In this document: positions 21,069 through 32,138 of the stretch, piece after piece | Layout of the letters: every line of letters starts with the position of its first letter | Numbering within the stretch: the first letter of the stretch is position 1 | Source of the DNA: Arion vulgaris | Taxonomy: Eukaryota; Mollusca; Gastropoda; Stylommatophora; Arionidae | Assembly (NCBI GenBank): GCA_020796225.1 | Contig: CM036753.1 | Location: 4,090,001-4,154,000, forward strand | DNA: 64,000 bases | Direction of reading: 5' to 3' | Notes under the pieces: model-generated | The model's database searches: none | Told to the model about the DNA's origin: nothing | The model's input: the letters and a program-made list of their open reading frames with translations, nothing else | Translations under genes and position numbers: made by a program

Positions 21069-22251
21069 TAGCAGTTCAAAATCTAGAAGAGCAGGTTGGA
21101 AAACCGATGCTAGGGCAAAATTTGTTAGGTAAAAATTAAAAGTAAAAAATGTATACAAAATACCTTCACCATCTTCAAAATTACACCTGGTACCCTCGCC
21201 GGTGCTACAGAGTTCGTGCACTGCAGCGATCTTCTTGCGTAATAAAAAGATCGGATAACACATGGTTACTTACTGAAGTGCAATGATGAATGTCAAATCA
21301 TTCAATCAATCAATTAATCAATCAATCAGATCCCATAGTAGAACAAACTAATATCGATGAAAACATCAACGCATAGACAATAATATTACCATTTAAAGAC
21401 AAACCATTATTAGATGACCAGATACTAAACACAAACTTCTCATGAGAGATGCATGACTACATTACAAGCTTGGGGATTTTTCGTGTGCTTTCCCAATGGT
21501 AGTCCAAACTGTAACTATATATGGACACTTATGCATCCTAGTTTTCTTGTCTGCGCTTGTTTATATATTGGTTAAAATGTATATTCTGTCTAGAATTTTT
21601 TTTGTTTAATTTTTAGGTGTGTAATTGTGCCTATCAGGTAGTTAGTGTTTCTAACTACGGTTTAAATCGTCTGTACCCTCTTGTCATTTATGTCTAATTT
21701 TTTAATTTTTTTTTATATATCCTTTTATTGGAATCGTTTCTTAAAAAATGTGATTTTGTCAAATGCGTTGCTAATTCGTTCCAAAATTTGTGAACATCTT
21801 TACCGACCGATATAAAATCATCCACTTCACATAAATTCTTGATTTTTTTCATTTTTATGTAGGTAACAGAGACTACCTTCCAACTGAATTTTTGCCCACC
21901 CAAACCTTTAGTTCTGTAAGATTTTTATTATATGATATTACTAACATTACAGCGATGTTGATTAGGTAGGAAAAAAAATTAGGTATACTTAGGTATACTA
22001 TTCTATGAAAAGATTAGGTATACTTGTCGAAATTTTACAGTACCATTTGTCAAGTTTGTCAATAACTAAGCATTTCCGTGCTCCACGTGCAATTTAGTGG
22101 AAGTCAAAATCGGAAATTCCGTGGAATTAATCAGTTCACAGTGTATTCTAAAGACTGTCATTGTCGTATGTACACAAGATCTACTTTCATTTATAGAAGT
22201 GGAAGGTATCATCTGTTCACTATGTCACCTTTCTTTTTATAATATGTAATA
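21069..22251. other. AT-rich intron sequence
   Basis: Includes a short TCAATCAA run at about 21298-21330. No exon, SINE head or array seen. Confidence 0.5.
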
Positions 22252-23070
22252 GGGATAAATGGCATCGATTGGGTAGAAAATAGTCAACTAGAAGATTTGG
22301 ATTTTGCAGATGATATTGCCTTGTTAAGTAGAAACAACCAAGATATGCAAAGAAAAACAGACAACTTGTCATCTATAGCATCAAAAGTTGGACTGTAGAT
22401 AAGCTATGAAAAACAAATATAATGAAGACACCTATGGCAAGTAATGCAGATATCACACTGGAATCTAAAATGATAAAAATAACAGAGCAGTTCACTTATT
22501 TAGGTAGCAATTTTGATTCTACAGGAAATGTTAAAAAGAAATTATGATACAAATTGGCAAAGCAACATCAGCTTTTAAAAGTCTAAATAAAATATGGAAC
22601 TGCAAGTTATATAGTATTAAACTAAATTACGAATTTTCAATTCAAGTGTTGTATCAATCCTAACATATGCTAGCGAGAGTTGGAAAATGACTAAAGATAT
22701 AGAAAGCAAGTTGAATGGATTTGAAAATAGATGTCTGCGAAAAATAATGAATATAAAATGGAATGAATTCAGGAGAAGTGATGAAATCAGAGACATGTCT
22801 GGTCAACCACTAGTGACAACTGTTATAAGAAAGAGAAGATGGAGATATGTTGGGCACACCTTGAGGAGAAATGATCAACGAATACCAAAGCAGGCATTGA
22901 AGTGGGATGCAAAGGGTTCAAGAAAGAGAGGTCGACCTAAGGAGACCATGAAACGAACTTTGCTGAGAGAGGCAGGAAATATCGATCTCAGTTCCATGGA
23001 GGAGTTTGAGCGAGTTGCCCAGGATAGAGCGGTATGGAGAAATTACTTGCAGGCCCTATGTAACGTATAA
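22252..23070 (+). mobile_element. Non-LTR reverse transcriptase fragment (palm end to C-terminus)
   Basis: Starts GINGIDWVENSQLEDLDF and contains the catalytic FADD box (LDFADDIALLS, about 22297-22328). A thumb-like TEQFTYLGSNFDSTGN block and, after frame breaks, a clean 127-codon C-terminal piece (22687-23070) follow. That piece reads LNGFENRCLRKIMNIKWNEF, GHTLRRNDQRIPKQALKW and ends LQALCNV. This is the usual C-terminal layout of RTE-like LINEs. Internal stops (for example GL*ISYEK) show that it is dead. It is 5'-truncated and lacks the endonuclease. Confidence 0.88.
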
Positions 23071-23270
23071 CGGTACGAGAGGAATTGTTATTAATAGGGA
23101 TACGCCTTTGCAAACATTCGACACCATTTTGTGTATTAATGTAAATTCTAAACTTTGGTTATCATTTTGTTGTGCTTATGCAAAGATATATAACAAAAAA
23201 CGTTCTTTGCATCAACTATGCTACCTACCAATTAGTTAAACATGAATTCATAAGGTCGTGAGGTATATAA
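23071..23270. other. Sequence downstream of the LINE, nothing recognised
   Basis: No poly-A or short-repeat tail or target duplication could be identified for the LINE. Confidence 0.35.
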
Positions 23271-23430
23271 GACTCTCTCTCTCTCTCTCTCTTTGCCTTT
23301 CTACTCTGAATTGGGGCATAGGCCCTCAACCAACTCATGCCAAGTCTTCCTATCTCTAGCTATCTCCTGCAGCTCCCTTTAGCTCCTCTTTATATTGTTG
23401 ATCTCCGCCTCCAAATCTCGTATATAAGAC
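23271..23430 (-). mobile_element. LINE 3'-end fragment (minus) with CT microsatellite tail
   Basis: The minus strand reads AEINN and RELQEIARDRKTWHELVEGL, close to the plus-strand copy at 32470-32800. The element ends in a CT run (23275-23292), which is the complement of the GA tail of that copy. Confidence 0.8.
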
Positions 23431-23639
23431 TGCTTGCAAAAAATTGCTGTTGTCCATCCGGTAGATTTCGTACAAATTAAATCTTGTGTGTTCACGAATT
23501 TTGGAATGAACTATAGTGGTTTTCGCCTTGTTTGTTTGTTTGTCTATTTGTTATTTTGTATATCTGGAAGCCGTTCTTGTTTGTTTGTTTGACTTTTCTT
23601 ACTCATTTACTAGTTTGTTATTCATGTTGTTTGAAAGAA

Positions 23640-23835
23640 CTCGTTTAATTGCATCGTATTTCTCAAATGGATCAGGCCCTCGTAGAAGAAATTACACGAA
23701 ACCTACCAAGAGTATTGCAAAAAAAAAGCACATACTCCGTACAGCCAGCAACAATCCTAAGGTTCTCTTGGAAACACAAATGTATTCGTGAACCGAACCG
23801 CTCGGTTCGCTTCTCCATGGAAACTCCCACAAATA
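23640..23835 (+). repeat. Dispersed family F, copy 2
   Basis: Contains overlapping open frames of 64 to 91 codons and matches 20690-20815 in order of blocks. The protein fragment PRRRNYTKPTKSIAKKKHIL is not one I recognise. Confidence 0.4.
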
Positions 23836-24029
23836 TGATATAACTTATTCTATCTTGTTGCACATATGTCTATCATTTTGTATTGAATTGTTTCATGTCA
23901 ACTATACATTATCGCATTCTTCGTTTTATATAATAAATATACTACGCCACATTCTTACAGTATAAATAATGAATACAAGAGTAACCAGTATTTAACACAT
24001 CAGTTGTTTCAGTATGTATCAGACTTCAT

Positions 24030-24760
24030 AGAGATTGCAGACACGCAAACCCAGTGGTCGGGGAGGCAGAGGTTCAGGCGTTGATTTCTGAGATCTCTTC
24101 TGAAGACGGACACAATGTGATCATTTACACAGATTGATCAGTAATTTGATACTTGTGGTGACCATGTAATTTCTCTGCTCAAGTCAGAAGGAATGATGTC
24201 AAGGAAGACAGTGGTGGTTTTGCCGTGATCTCAAGTAGTCTCATTATGGAAACCAAGGCAGTAACTAAAGCGATGGTCTGATTGGAGTCACAGACTTTTA
24301 TCTATATATGTTCTTTCAGTGACACAATGAGTGTACTCAGAAGGATAATTTGGCTGGGCTCAATAACAATAATTGAAGTATCTTACGAGGCATATGCTGA
24401 CAATAATCAGTTGTTTTTCTTGCCAATGCACACAGAATAAATGGAAAATTAACACATAGATGTGCTTGCAGGTATTACTGCTGTAGAAAGCGGACGAGCA
24501 ACGGGCCAGGGTGATATTCTGAATTCCATATGTGATAGTTGAGGTGTAAACGTTTCATTGAATGATAGTGAATCTGCAAACCCTAACCAGACTGCAAGAA
24601 TATCCTAGACATGAGCACTATACTGGAAGAAAGCGAAGAACAGTAAACCAACATGGAATTTGTGTCGGTAGATGACACACGCTGAGAGGCATACTAGGAA
24701 GAGATGGGAACACTAATGGACTATTTGGGTTTATTTGCAGGGATGCTGATCTGCAGATTA
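24030..24760 (+). pseudogene. LINE fragment with RNase H domain, copy 3 (broken)
   Basis: Reads VQALISEISSEDG, then VIIYTD followed by a stop where the copy at 45535 reads VIYTHG. LIMETKAVTKAM (RNase H Glu block) and SFSDTMSVLRRI (Asp block) follow. It aligns block by block with the minus-strand copy at 44790-45535. Many stops are present. Confidence 0.7.
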
Positions 24761-25011
24761 AAACAAAAACAAAACAAGAAAGTACAGTAGCGTAGTATAC
24801 AACACACCACTAACTCTTGTAGAAAGTATACCAACAAAATAGCAACGCGTATGGGTTTACACACATATACCTAATTTGGTTATTGTTACTGAACTGACGT
24901 AACATAATTCCGAGCAGACCCATAGGTGCTCAGTCTTCACAATAGATGTCCAAAGGTATGCATACTCATGGTTTCTGTCGCTATCTGGAAAAATAGACTC
25001 CTCTCCGCCCT
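24761..25011. other. Unique sequence, nothing recognised
   Basis: No clear signal. Confidence 0.35.
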
Positions 25012-25066
25012 CTTTCTCCCTCCCTCTCTCTCCCTCTCTCTCTCTCTCTGTGTCTCTCTCTCTGTC
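25012..25066. repeat. CT microsatellite
   Basis: Imperfect CTCTCTC run. Confidence 0.93.
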
Positions 25067-25734
25067 ACTCAAGCATCCATCACTAATTATACAACATGTA
25101 ATTCCAAACTCATAAATCGCTGGAATGATTCAGATTCAATGTTAATGTCAGTATCCAACAGTAGGTCGCCAAGAGACTGAAGTAAACCCCCCTTATCCAT
25201 CATAGACTTTACAACAATCGATGCTTTTAATGCATGTCCGCTCTCTCATTGCTGCGAAAACCTGCATGCCAAGGACAGTAGATCTTCGTGAGTCTCTGGA
25301 GGTATGAAATACACATACGTGCAATGATCAAGCATATAACACAGATTGTCCTGTAGGTGTCAACGTGCAGAACCCAATTAAAACAAAGGCCAGGAACTGG
25401 TTAAGGATTATATGATATACGAGCATTCGTTGTTCCTGTTGTAAAATAATCAGCCATTGTAACTTATTATAACAATAACAACAGATATATCCTGAACTGT
25501 GGGGAAATTTCAATTGTGAAGATGCAGTTTTACTGGACAGTTCGTGTTCCTAGTGTGTGCACAAGATATCTGTAGGTCATCATCACACATTTCAGGATAT
25601 AGTTTTGGGTGAGAAACCCACTCAAGTAATCACTATGTAGTCACCAACAATAAGTTATGTATTGTTTTGTTCGTAATTTCTTTCAGAAAATACTTCAGCC
25701 GCCATGTTTATTACATTTATTGTATGGAACAAAG
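25067..25734. other. Unique AT-rich sequence
   Basis: No exon or repeat recognised. Confidence 0.4.
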
Positions 25735-25975
25735 AAGAAGGGCAGACCAACAAAAAGATGGGTTGATGGAGTTACAGACGCATCTTAAAACTCCACAATA
25801 TCACATCATATCAAGCGACCAAGCGTGCATTATCTCGGAAACAGATCATCAGTTAAACCTGCTACGCCTAACGGCAAAAAAGCAGAGAAAGACAAAAGAA
25901 ATGAAGAAAGAAAGAGAGTATGGAATAACGTTGCAACAACAAAAATTGCTTGTAACAAAGTTACAGAAATGAAGA
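25735..25975 (+). mobile_element. LINE C-terminal fragment
   Basis: Begins KKKGRPTKRWVDGVTDA, the basic GRP-RW block typical near the C-terminus of many LINE reverse transcriptases. It ends VWNNVATTKIACNKVTEMK after a highly charged stretch. Stops and frame changes lie between these blocks. The 101-codon open frame 25667-25972 is a mixture of frames of this fragment. Confidence 0.75.
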
Positions 25976-27120
25976 TTTTATGTAATAGTGTGTGACACCA
26001 ACAAACATTAACTGCAACAAATCTCTAAATCCCCCTTCCCCTTTTACTTGCATCATCTTTATGTATTATGACAAGCTGTTCTAAACGCCATTGCTTGATG
26101 TTGTCATTTCACTCGTCAAAATGTCTTCATTGTGTCTGACCATCTATAAACATTTGTTCCGAAATACTTAATTACATATCACATTACAAAATATGAAACG
26201 TTTGTTTTATTTCATTCTTTCCTTATTTATTTACATTTCTCTGATATATTTATAGTACTTTTTCCTGTGCTTGTTTTTGTTCACTGAATTAGTTCAATAC
26301 TTCAAAACTTTCACATATTCATTGTTATTGCTTGCGTTTGTGTTCTTCCATTATTTGTGATATGTACAGTTTGAGCCGTCAATACTTCGTTACCCCGTTA
26401 GACCCTACGACATGCAGAACAAGCAGATCTAAATGTTAACCAAAGTGTATGTATATTATCGAACAGAATACAGTGTTTGTAAAGACGGGTAAATGTGAGA
26501 TTTAACAAACAGAAAAACCACACTATAACGTACCACATCTAGAGTTATCTTGTAGCATGGTATCAGATCACGTCATAGGGAGGCCGTTATAGCTGACTCA
26601 CGCTAATATCTCCAATGACAAGGTAAAAAACACGTACATCCACATTTCATGTTTTCATACTTTTTACAACTGTTTCTACTATAATCTAGTAGACTTGAAT
26701 GGGGAATTAAATTAACGCAACATTACGGACGTTCCCATGGTTATCACAATTATTATAAATAGTCAAACACAAGATAGACATGTATGTTAAGCTCTTGGTT
26801 ATAAATTTCAATAAAAACTACAACAATCTGAATTATAAAACTGATTGTCTGTGCCTGTATACCAAGCAAATCTAGAGAATGTCAATCTCTAGAATCACGT
26901 TTCTTGCTTTTTTTTAAAACGACCTCTATGAATTCATGCGTAGTTATGGCGTCTAATATGGCGCATCTGACTGATTGTGTAGGAAGGTTTGCTTTAATAT
27001 TACCAATATCCCTCACTATTACGGCAAACCTTACTTCGACTTCAGAGGTACTTGTAGTTTATATTCCCAAGTAAAGGATCAATAAATCTGTAGTTCGAAT
27101 ACGTACCTTGTGCACACTAA
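25976..27120. other. AT-rich intron sequence
   Basis: More than 1 kb with no array, exon or SINE head that I can support. Confidence 0.5.
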
Positions 27121-27121
27121 T

Positions 27122-27218
27122 AATGTTTATGGTCCAAGCTGGCCTCGAACCTTGGTATTTTCACAACACGTGATGACTAGCGTACCTTGTTATCATCTTG
27201 GCTATCAACATCTCTGAT
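27122..27218 (-). mobile_element. SINE-like tRNA head (minus strand)
   Basis: The minus strand reads TGATAGCCAAGATGATAAC (A-box-like) and AAGGTTCGAGGCC (B-box-like) about 45 bp apart. The body is not identified. Confidence 0.5.
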
Positions 27219-27423
27219 ATTATGAAAAGTATAGAAAGTATCTTTGTAGGAGAAACAAACATTGTTTATTTAGAAAAGAAGAGGCTTTTGTTGGAGAGGG
27301 ATTATAAAATGTAATAAATAGAGATAAATGGGCAACAGTGCATATATTCTTCAACAACGAGTGAGCCTCACGAGGCTCGACGCGGAGATATAGAGCACTC
27401 CACGCTTTTCGCAGCAAAGATAA

Positions 27424-28545
27424 TCAACCATAAAATGACCAACAACCAACTAAATGACAGCACCAACTAAATAGACAACGCAATAACTAAATATGAGCAA
27501 CAGCAACAACTAAATGAGCAACAGCAATAACAAAAGAGCAACAGCAACAACTAAATATGAGCAACAGCAATACTAAATATGAGAACAGCAACAACTAAAA
27601 TGAGACAGCAATAAATGAGCAACAGCAACAACTAAATGACAACAGCATAACTAAATATGAACAGCAAAACTAAATATGAGCACAGCAAAATAAATATGAG
27701 CACAGCAATAACTAAATATGAGCAGCAAAACTAAATAAGCACAGCAAAACAAATGAGCAGCAACACTAAATGAGCAACAGCAACTAATTGAGCAACAGCA
27801 CAACTAAATGAGCAACAATAAATAGGCAACACAACTAAATATGAGCAACAGAATACTAAATAAGCAACAGAACTAAATATGAGCAACAGACAACTAAATA
27901 TGAGCACAGCTAACAAATATGAGCAACAGCACAACTAAATATGAGCAACAGCAATAACTAAATATGACAACGAACAACTAAATATGAGCAACAGCAATAA
28001 CTAAATATGAGCAACAGCAAAACTAAATATGAGACAGCAAACTAAATATGACACAGCAACATAAATATGAGCAACAGCAATAACTAAAATGAGCAACCAT
28101 AACTAATATGACAACAGCACAATAAATATGAGCAACGCAACAACTAAATATGAGCAACAGCAAAACTAAATATGACAACAGCATAACTAAATATGACAAC
28201 AGCACAACTAAATATGAGCAACAGCAACAACTAAATATGAGCAACAGCAATAACTAAATATGACCAACAGCAATAACTAAATATGAGCAACAGCAATAAC
28301 TAAATATGAGCAACAGCAATAACTAAATATGACCAACAGCAATAACTAAATATGAGCAACAGCAATAACTAAATATGAGCAACAGCAATAACTAAATATG
28401 AGCAACAGCAATAACTAAATATGACAACAGCAATAACTAAATATGAGCAACAGCAAACTAATATGAGCAACAGCAATAACTAAATATGAAGCAACTAAAA
28501 GAGCAAGCTAATAAATATGAGAAGCAATAACAAATATTAACTAAG
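27424..28545. repeat. 23-bp minisatellite
   Basis: About 50 copies of a unit with core ACTAAATATGAGCAACAGCA. The left two thirds and the right end carry dense single-base deletions, while about 28230-28440 is clean. Confidence 0.95.
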
Positions 28546-28584
28546 AAATCAGTCGTTACGAGAATTGGATATAACAAAGATATT

Positions 28585-28910
28585 GTCTTCTTCTAACGCT
28601 CCATATCAAGCACTTGTTAAACCACTGATCACTTGTTAAACCACTGATCACTTGTTAAACCACTGATCACTTGTTAAACCACTGATCACTTGTTAAACCA
28701 CTCTTTGTGACTTGAGCCTAAGAGAGATTGTACGTTTCACTTGTTATGCTATCATAACTAGGCCAGCACACCCGATTCCTGCGACGTTTTTTTATTTTAT
28801 TTACTAGGGTAGATTCCTAGGCCCTACCTCCGTCGCCTCTTACGACATGTCTTGTAGGTCGCAGTGCTGCTATTCTTTGCTCTCCGTCCGAGCCCCAGCA
28901 ACAAAGGCCG
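28585..28910 (+). mobile_element. Dispersed retroposon family D, copy 2, with internal 19-bp array
   Basis: This is the best copy: TCTTCTAACGCTCCATATCA, then a CACTTGTTAAACCACTGAT unit of 19 bp repeated about 4.5 times (28609-28695), which is single in other copies. CACTCTTTGTGACTTGAGCC, GGCCAGCACACCCGATTCCT, ACTAGGGTAGATTCCTAGGC and the tail CGCCTCTTACGACATG follow. Confidence 0.8.
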
Positions 28911-29039
28911 CATAACGATATAGAAGAAGTGTATATGATAGGAACAGTTGAACTTGTTTTCTTCTGTGATATATATTTCGACCTTGTCGACACGTCTAAA
29001 TCTCTCCACGTACGTTATGGGGCTAATTGTGGACTTTGG

Positions 29040-29526
29040 TTATTTGAGTTGATATTCTAGTGTTTATTATATTAGATTATTTGAGTTGATATTCTAGTCT
29101 TTATTATATTAGATTATTTGAGTTGATATTCTAGTCTTTATTATATTAGATTATTTGAGTTGATATTCTAGTCTTTATTATATTAGATTATTTGAGTTGA
29201 TATTCTAGTCTTTATTATATTAGATTATTTGAGTTGATATTCTAGTCTTTATTATATTAGATTATTTGAGTTGATATTCTAGTCTTTATTATATTAGATT
29301 ATTTGAGTTGATATTCTAGTCTTTATTATATTAGATTATTTGAGTTGATATTCTAGTCTTTATTATATTAGATTATTTGAGTTGATATTCTAGTCTTTAT
29401 TATATTAGATTATTTGAGTTGATATTCTAGTCTTTATTATATTAGATTATTTGAGTTGATATTCTAGTCTTTATTATATTAGATTATTTGAGTTGATATT
29501 CTAGTCTTTATTATATTAGATTATTA
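29040..29526. repeat. 37-bp minisatellite, 13 near-identical copies
   Basis: The unit contains TTGAGTTGATATTCTAGTCT. Only the first copy differs (GTGTTT for GTCTTT). It is one of the most homogeneous arrays in the window. Confidence 0.98.
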
Positions 29527-29995
29527 GTAATCTTCTATTTCTGTTTTAATTGTTATTTAAATTGAAATAATTCTAGACATAGTCATATGTCATTAATTAG
29601 ATTATTTAGTTGTTACCTATGTCCTTTATATTTTGAAGTCATTTGGGCTCGATGATTCTGTCTCTTGTACATATTTGTATATTTGAGTTGATATTCTAGT
29701 CTTTATTATATTTGATTATTTGAGTTGATATTCTAGTCTTTATTATATTAGATTATTTGAGTTGATATTCTAGTCTTTATTATATTAGATTATTAAGTAA
29801 TCTTCGTTCATGATGGTGTTACATTGTCTCTTTCTCTGAATGTCAACACAATGACACTAGCTCCAGGACATGAGATCATAATGTCATCTAACTAGATGGT
29901 GGTCAAATAAGTTGTTACCGTATTGCAACTATTGCCCTGGTTCTTGAAGTCATTTTTTGGGGGGCTCGATGATAATACTGTCTCTAGGCGTTGTA
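29527..29995. repeat. Segmental duplication of the 37-bp array and its right flank
   Basis: A second cluster of three 37-bp copies (29683-29796) is followed by the same flank as the first: GTAATCTTC and later TTGAAGTCATTT and GGGGCTCGATGAT. The flank after cluster 1 (29527-29680) is shorter than that after cluster 2 (29797-29995), with many small deletions. Confidence 0.85.
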
Positions 29996-30004
29996 CAATG
30001 TGGG

Positions 30005-30560
30005 GTGTAAAATGTGATAACAAGAGTGATGCGAAGTGTGGTACAAGAGTGGTACAAAGCGTGGTACAAGGTGAAGTAAAATGTTGGGTACAAAGAGTGG
30101 TTCAAAGTGCGGTACAAAGTGTACGAAGACTGGTACAAAGAGAGTTACACCGTGTGGTACAAAGAGTGGTACACAGAGTAGGGCGAAGTGTTGTACAAAG
30201 AGTGGTACAACGGTGGTACAACAGTGGTACAAAAGTAGGCGAAGTGTTGTACAAAGTGGTACAACGGTGGTACAACAGTGTACAAAGGTGGTACAACGAG
30301 TGGTACAACAGTGTACAACGAGTGGTGCTAAGTGTTGTACAAAGTGTCGTACAACACATTGTGCAGGTGTTGTACAAATAGTTGTTCAAAGAGTGTTGCG
30401 AATTAGTGTACCAAAAGTTGTACAACGAGTGGGGTGAAGTGTTATACAAAGAGTGGTGTGAAGTGTTGTATAAAAAGTGTTGCTAATTGATGTGCAAAGA
30501 GTGGTTCGAAATCGTATACAAAGAGTGGTACGAAGTGCTGTACAAAGGGTGATGCGAGTG
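30005..30560. repeat. 12-bp degenerate minisatellite (GTGGTACAAAGA)
   Basis: About 45 diverged copies. Open frames on both strands are by-products. Confidence 0.9.
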
Positions 30561-30574
30561 TATATATATATAAA

Positions 30575-30985
30575 TGTAATCCCACGCCTGCTGGCGTAGG
30601 CGATCATGTCTCTCCACAACTCTCTCTCATGTCTCTCCATACCTCTCCACAATTCTCTCTCATGTCTCTCCATACCTCTCCACAATTCTTCCTGGTGCAG
30701 TTAACCAGTTCTGACGTCGATCGTTTGTCGAGCCATGATGTCACACCATCCCAAAATTTTCTCTGTATGCCTTTCCCGACCTCTACTTCGCTGAATGTTT
30801 GCCGTTGTCTACACAATTTTGCTAAATCCTCTCTTCGCATTGTATGCCCGCATAACGTTAATTGTCTGATTCTTATTCTTTTGATGTTTCTTTGTGTGCA
30901 GTCCTGTTTTAAAACCTCATCATTTGTTTTCTTTGCTGTCCATGGAATTTTCAGCCTTTTTTGTAAAACCTCTTTGGTTTCCAAC
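30575..30985 (-). mobile_element. LINE C-terminal fragment (minus) with internal 33-bp repeats
   Basis: The minus strand encodes KRLKIPWTAKKTNDEVLKQ, then IRIRQLTLCGHTMRREDLAKL and GVTSWLDKRSTSELVNCTR. This is the familiar layout of the LINE C-terminal end (W-T-KKTN, GH--R-, SWL-KRS blocks). From 30693 down to 30605 the coding sequence GEVWRDMRENC is repeated in tandem as a 33-bp unit about 2.7 times. The 126-codon frame stays open because 33 is divisible by 3. The reverse transcriptase core is missing. Confidence 0.85.
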
Positions 30986-31003
30986 GAACTTGTTTAATGC
31001 TTA

Positions 31004-31042
<39 letters not shown>

Positions 31043-31643
31043 CTATTTAAAGTGAATACAAATAATATGATGCATGTTTAATTCATGTGTTTACTCAATA
31101 TATATTACTACAATTTTATTCTTAATAATTTGTTGATCATAAATTGCATTATATTACATATTTTATTTCTTTTCGTCGATTTGTATGTCGCAAAATGTAG
31201 GTAAACTTCAAATTTACTATAAGAATATTCAGTTATGTTTACATGTACACTTACATTAAATGTTAACCCATTCCATACCATGTAGGCCTTCTGAGTTGTG
31301 ACCACATTTGTTTTATCCCACCAGAATTGTTATTGCACAATAGTTTTGAGTTGACGTTGTTTGCAGTAGCTATCACATTAGCATGCATCAACTAACATCC
31401 TCTTTATATATATAGATTTATATTACTACATTTATGTACGATAAAAACATTGACAAGTTAATACAAAACAAAAGAAAGTGTTCGATATGAAAATCCACTA
31501 TTTTGGCTAATAGCAAACTGTATATACATTTGTACGCCCTTATTGTGGTTCATGGTATAGGATGAGTTAAAAATAAGTTTCTAACCTAGAACCATATAGA
31601 CCATTAATCTAACTAACTGGTGTGTTTTGTCGTTTCTTTTCAG
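30986..31643 (+). other. AT-rich end of the GPCR intron with 3' splice site
   Basis: Contains an (AT)n run at 31006-31041. The intron ends in GTCGTTTCTTTTCAG at 31643, a good acceptor. Confidence 0.75.
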
Positions 31644-31919
31644 GTAATATCGTTTCTGAAAAGAACGTGCACACGAATGAGACAAACACAAATGACGACC
31701 GAGACTTCTCGTGGACAAGCAACTGCTACCAGTGTCAACTTCATCCACCATGGGCCAGACAGTCACGAAAGCGAAAACGGCAACTTAATGCTTGAGAGTC
31801 CTCGGCCGAGTCCAAGTACAGGAAAAAAGATGTATAGCACAATGGAAGCAGGCGAAAAAAATTATCAATATATCGCACTCACCACCAGGAAACCTTCATC
31901 TTCTCCAACAGACATTTAG
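31644..31919 (+). CDS. Class B GPCR, terminal exon (cytoplasmic tail)
   Basis: After the acceptor at 31643 a phase-0 frame runs 91 codons to TAG at 31917-31919. It begins VISFLKRTCTRMRQ. The first Val continues the NGE end of the TM7 exon, since class B receptors read NGEV here, and the basic amphipathic start fits helix 8. The rest is a hydrophilic tail rich in Ser, Thr and Pro. It holds YSTM and YQYI, which fit the YxxPhi sorting form, and ends SPTDI, which fits a class I PDZ ligand (T-x-I). These functions are inferred from short motifs only. The exon lies 29,438 bp from the TM7 exon. Its last 56 nt are the first unit of a three-copy tandem repeat (31864-32138). No close AATAAA was found. 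Phase, sequence and splice site agree, but no transcript evidence is available. Confidence 0.72.
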   Translation, partial: VISFLKRTCTRMRQTQMTTETSRGQATATSVNFIHHGPDSHESENGNLMLESPRPSPSTGKKMYSTMEAGEKNYQYIALTTRKPSSSPTDI

Positions 31920-32138
31920 ATTTGTGAAGCTACTATTAATGTATACCACTCTATCAATATATCGCACTCACCACCAGAAAACCGTCGTCTTCCCCAACAA
32001 CATTTGTGAGATCCTCGCGAGTCTACATGTTAAAATGAAGCAGCGACTTATCAATATATCGCACTCACCACCAGAAAACCGTCGTCTTCCCCAACAGACA
32101 TTTAGATTTGTGAAGCTACTATTAATGTATGCCACTCT
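31864..32138. repeat. Three-copy tandem repeat (89, 97, 89 bp) over the GPCR exon end
   Basis: Each unit starts ATCAATATATCGCACTCACC and includes CCCCAACAGACATTTAG, the stop-codon region, in units 1 and 3. Unit 2 differs at its end. The repeat covers the last 18 codons, the stop and 3' UTR sequence. Confidence 0.93.

Noticed and set aside
30986..31060. Origin or promoter in the AT run
   Set aside because: It is a simple (AT)n microsatellite with no supporting context.
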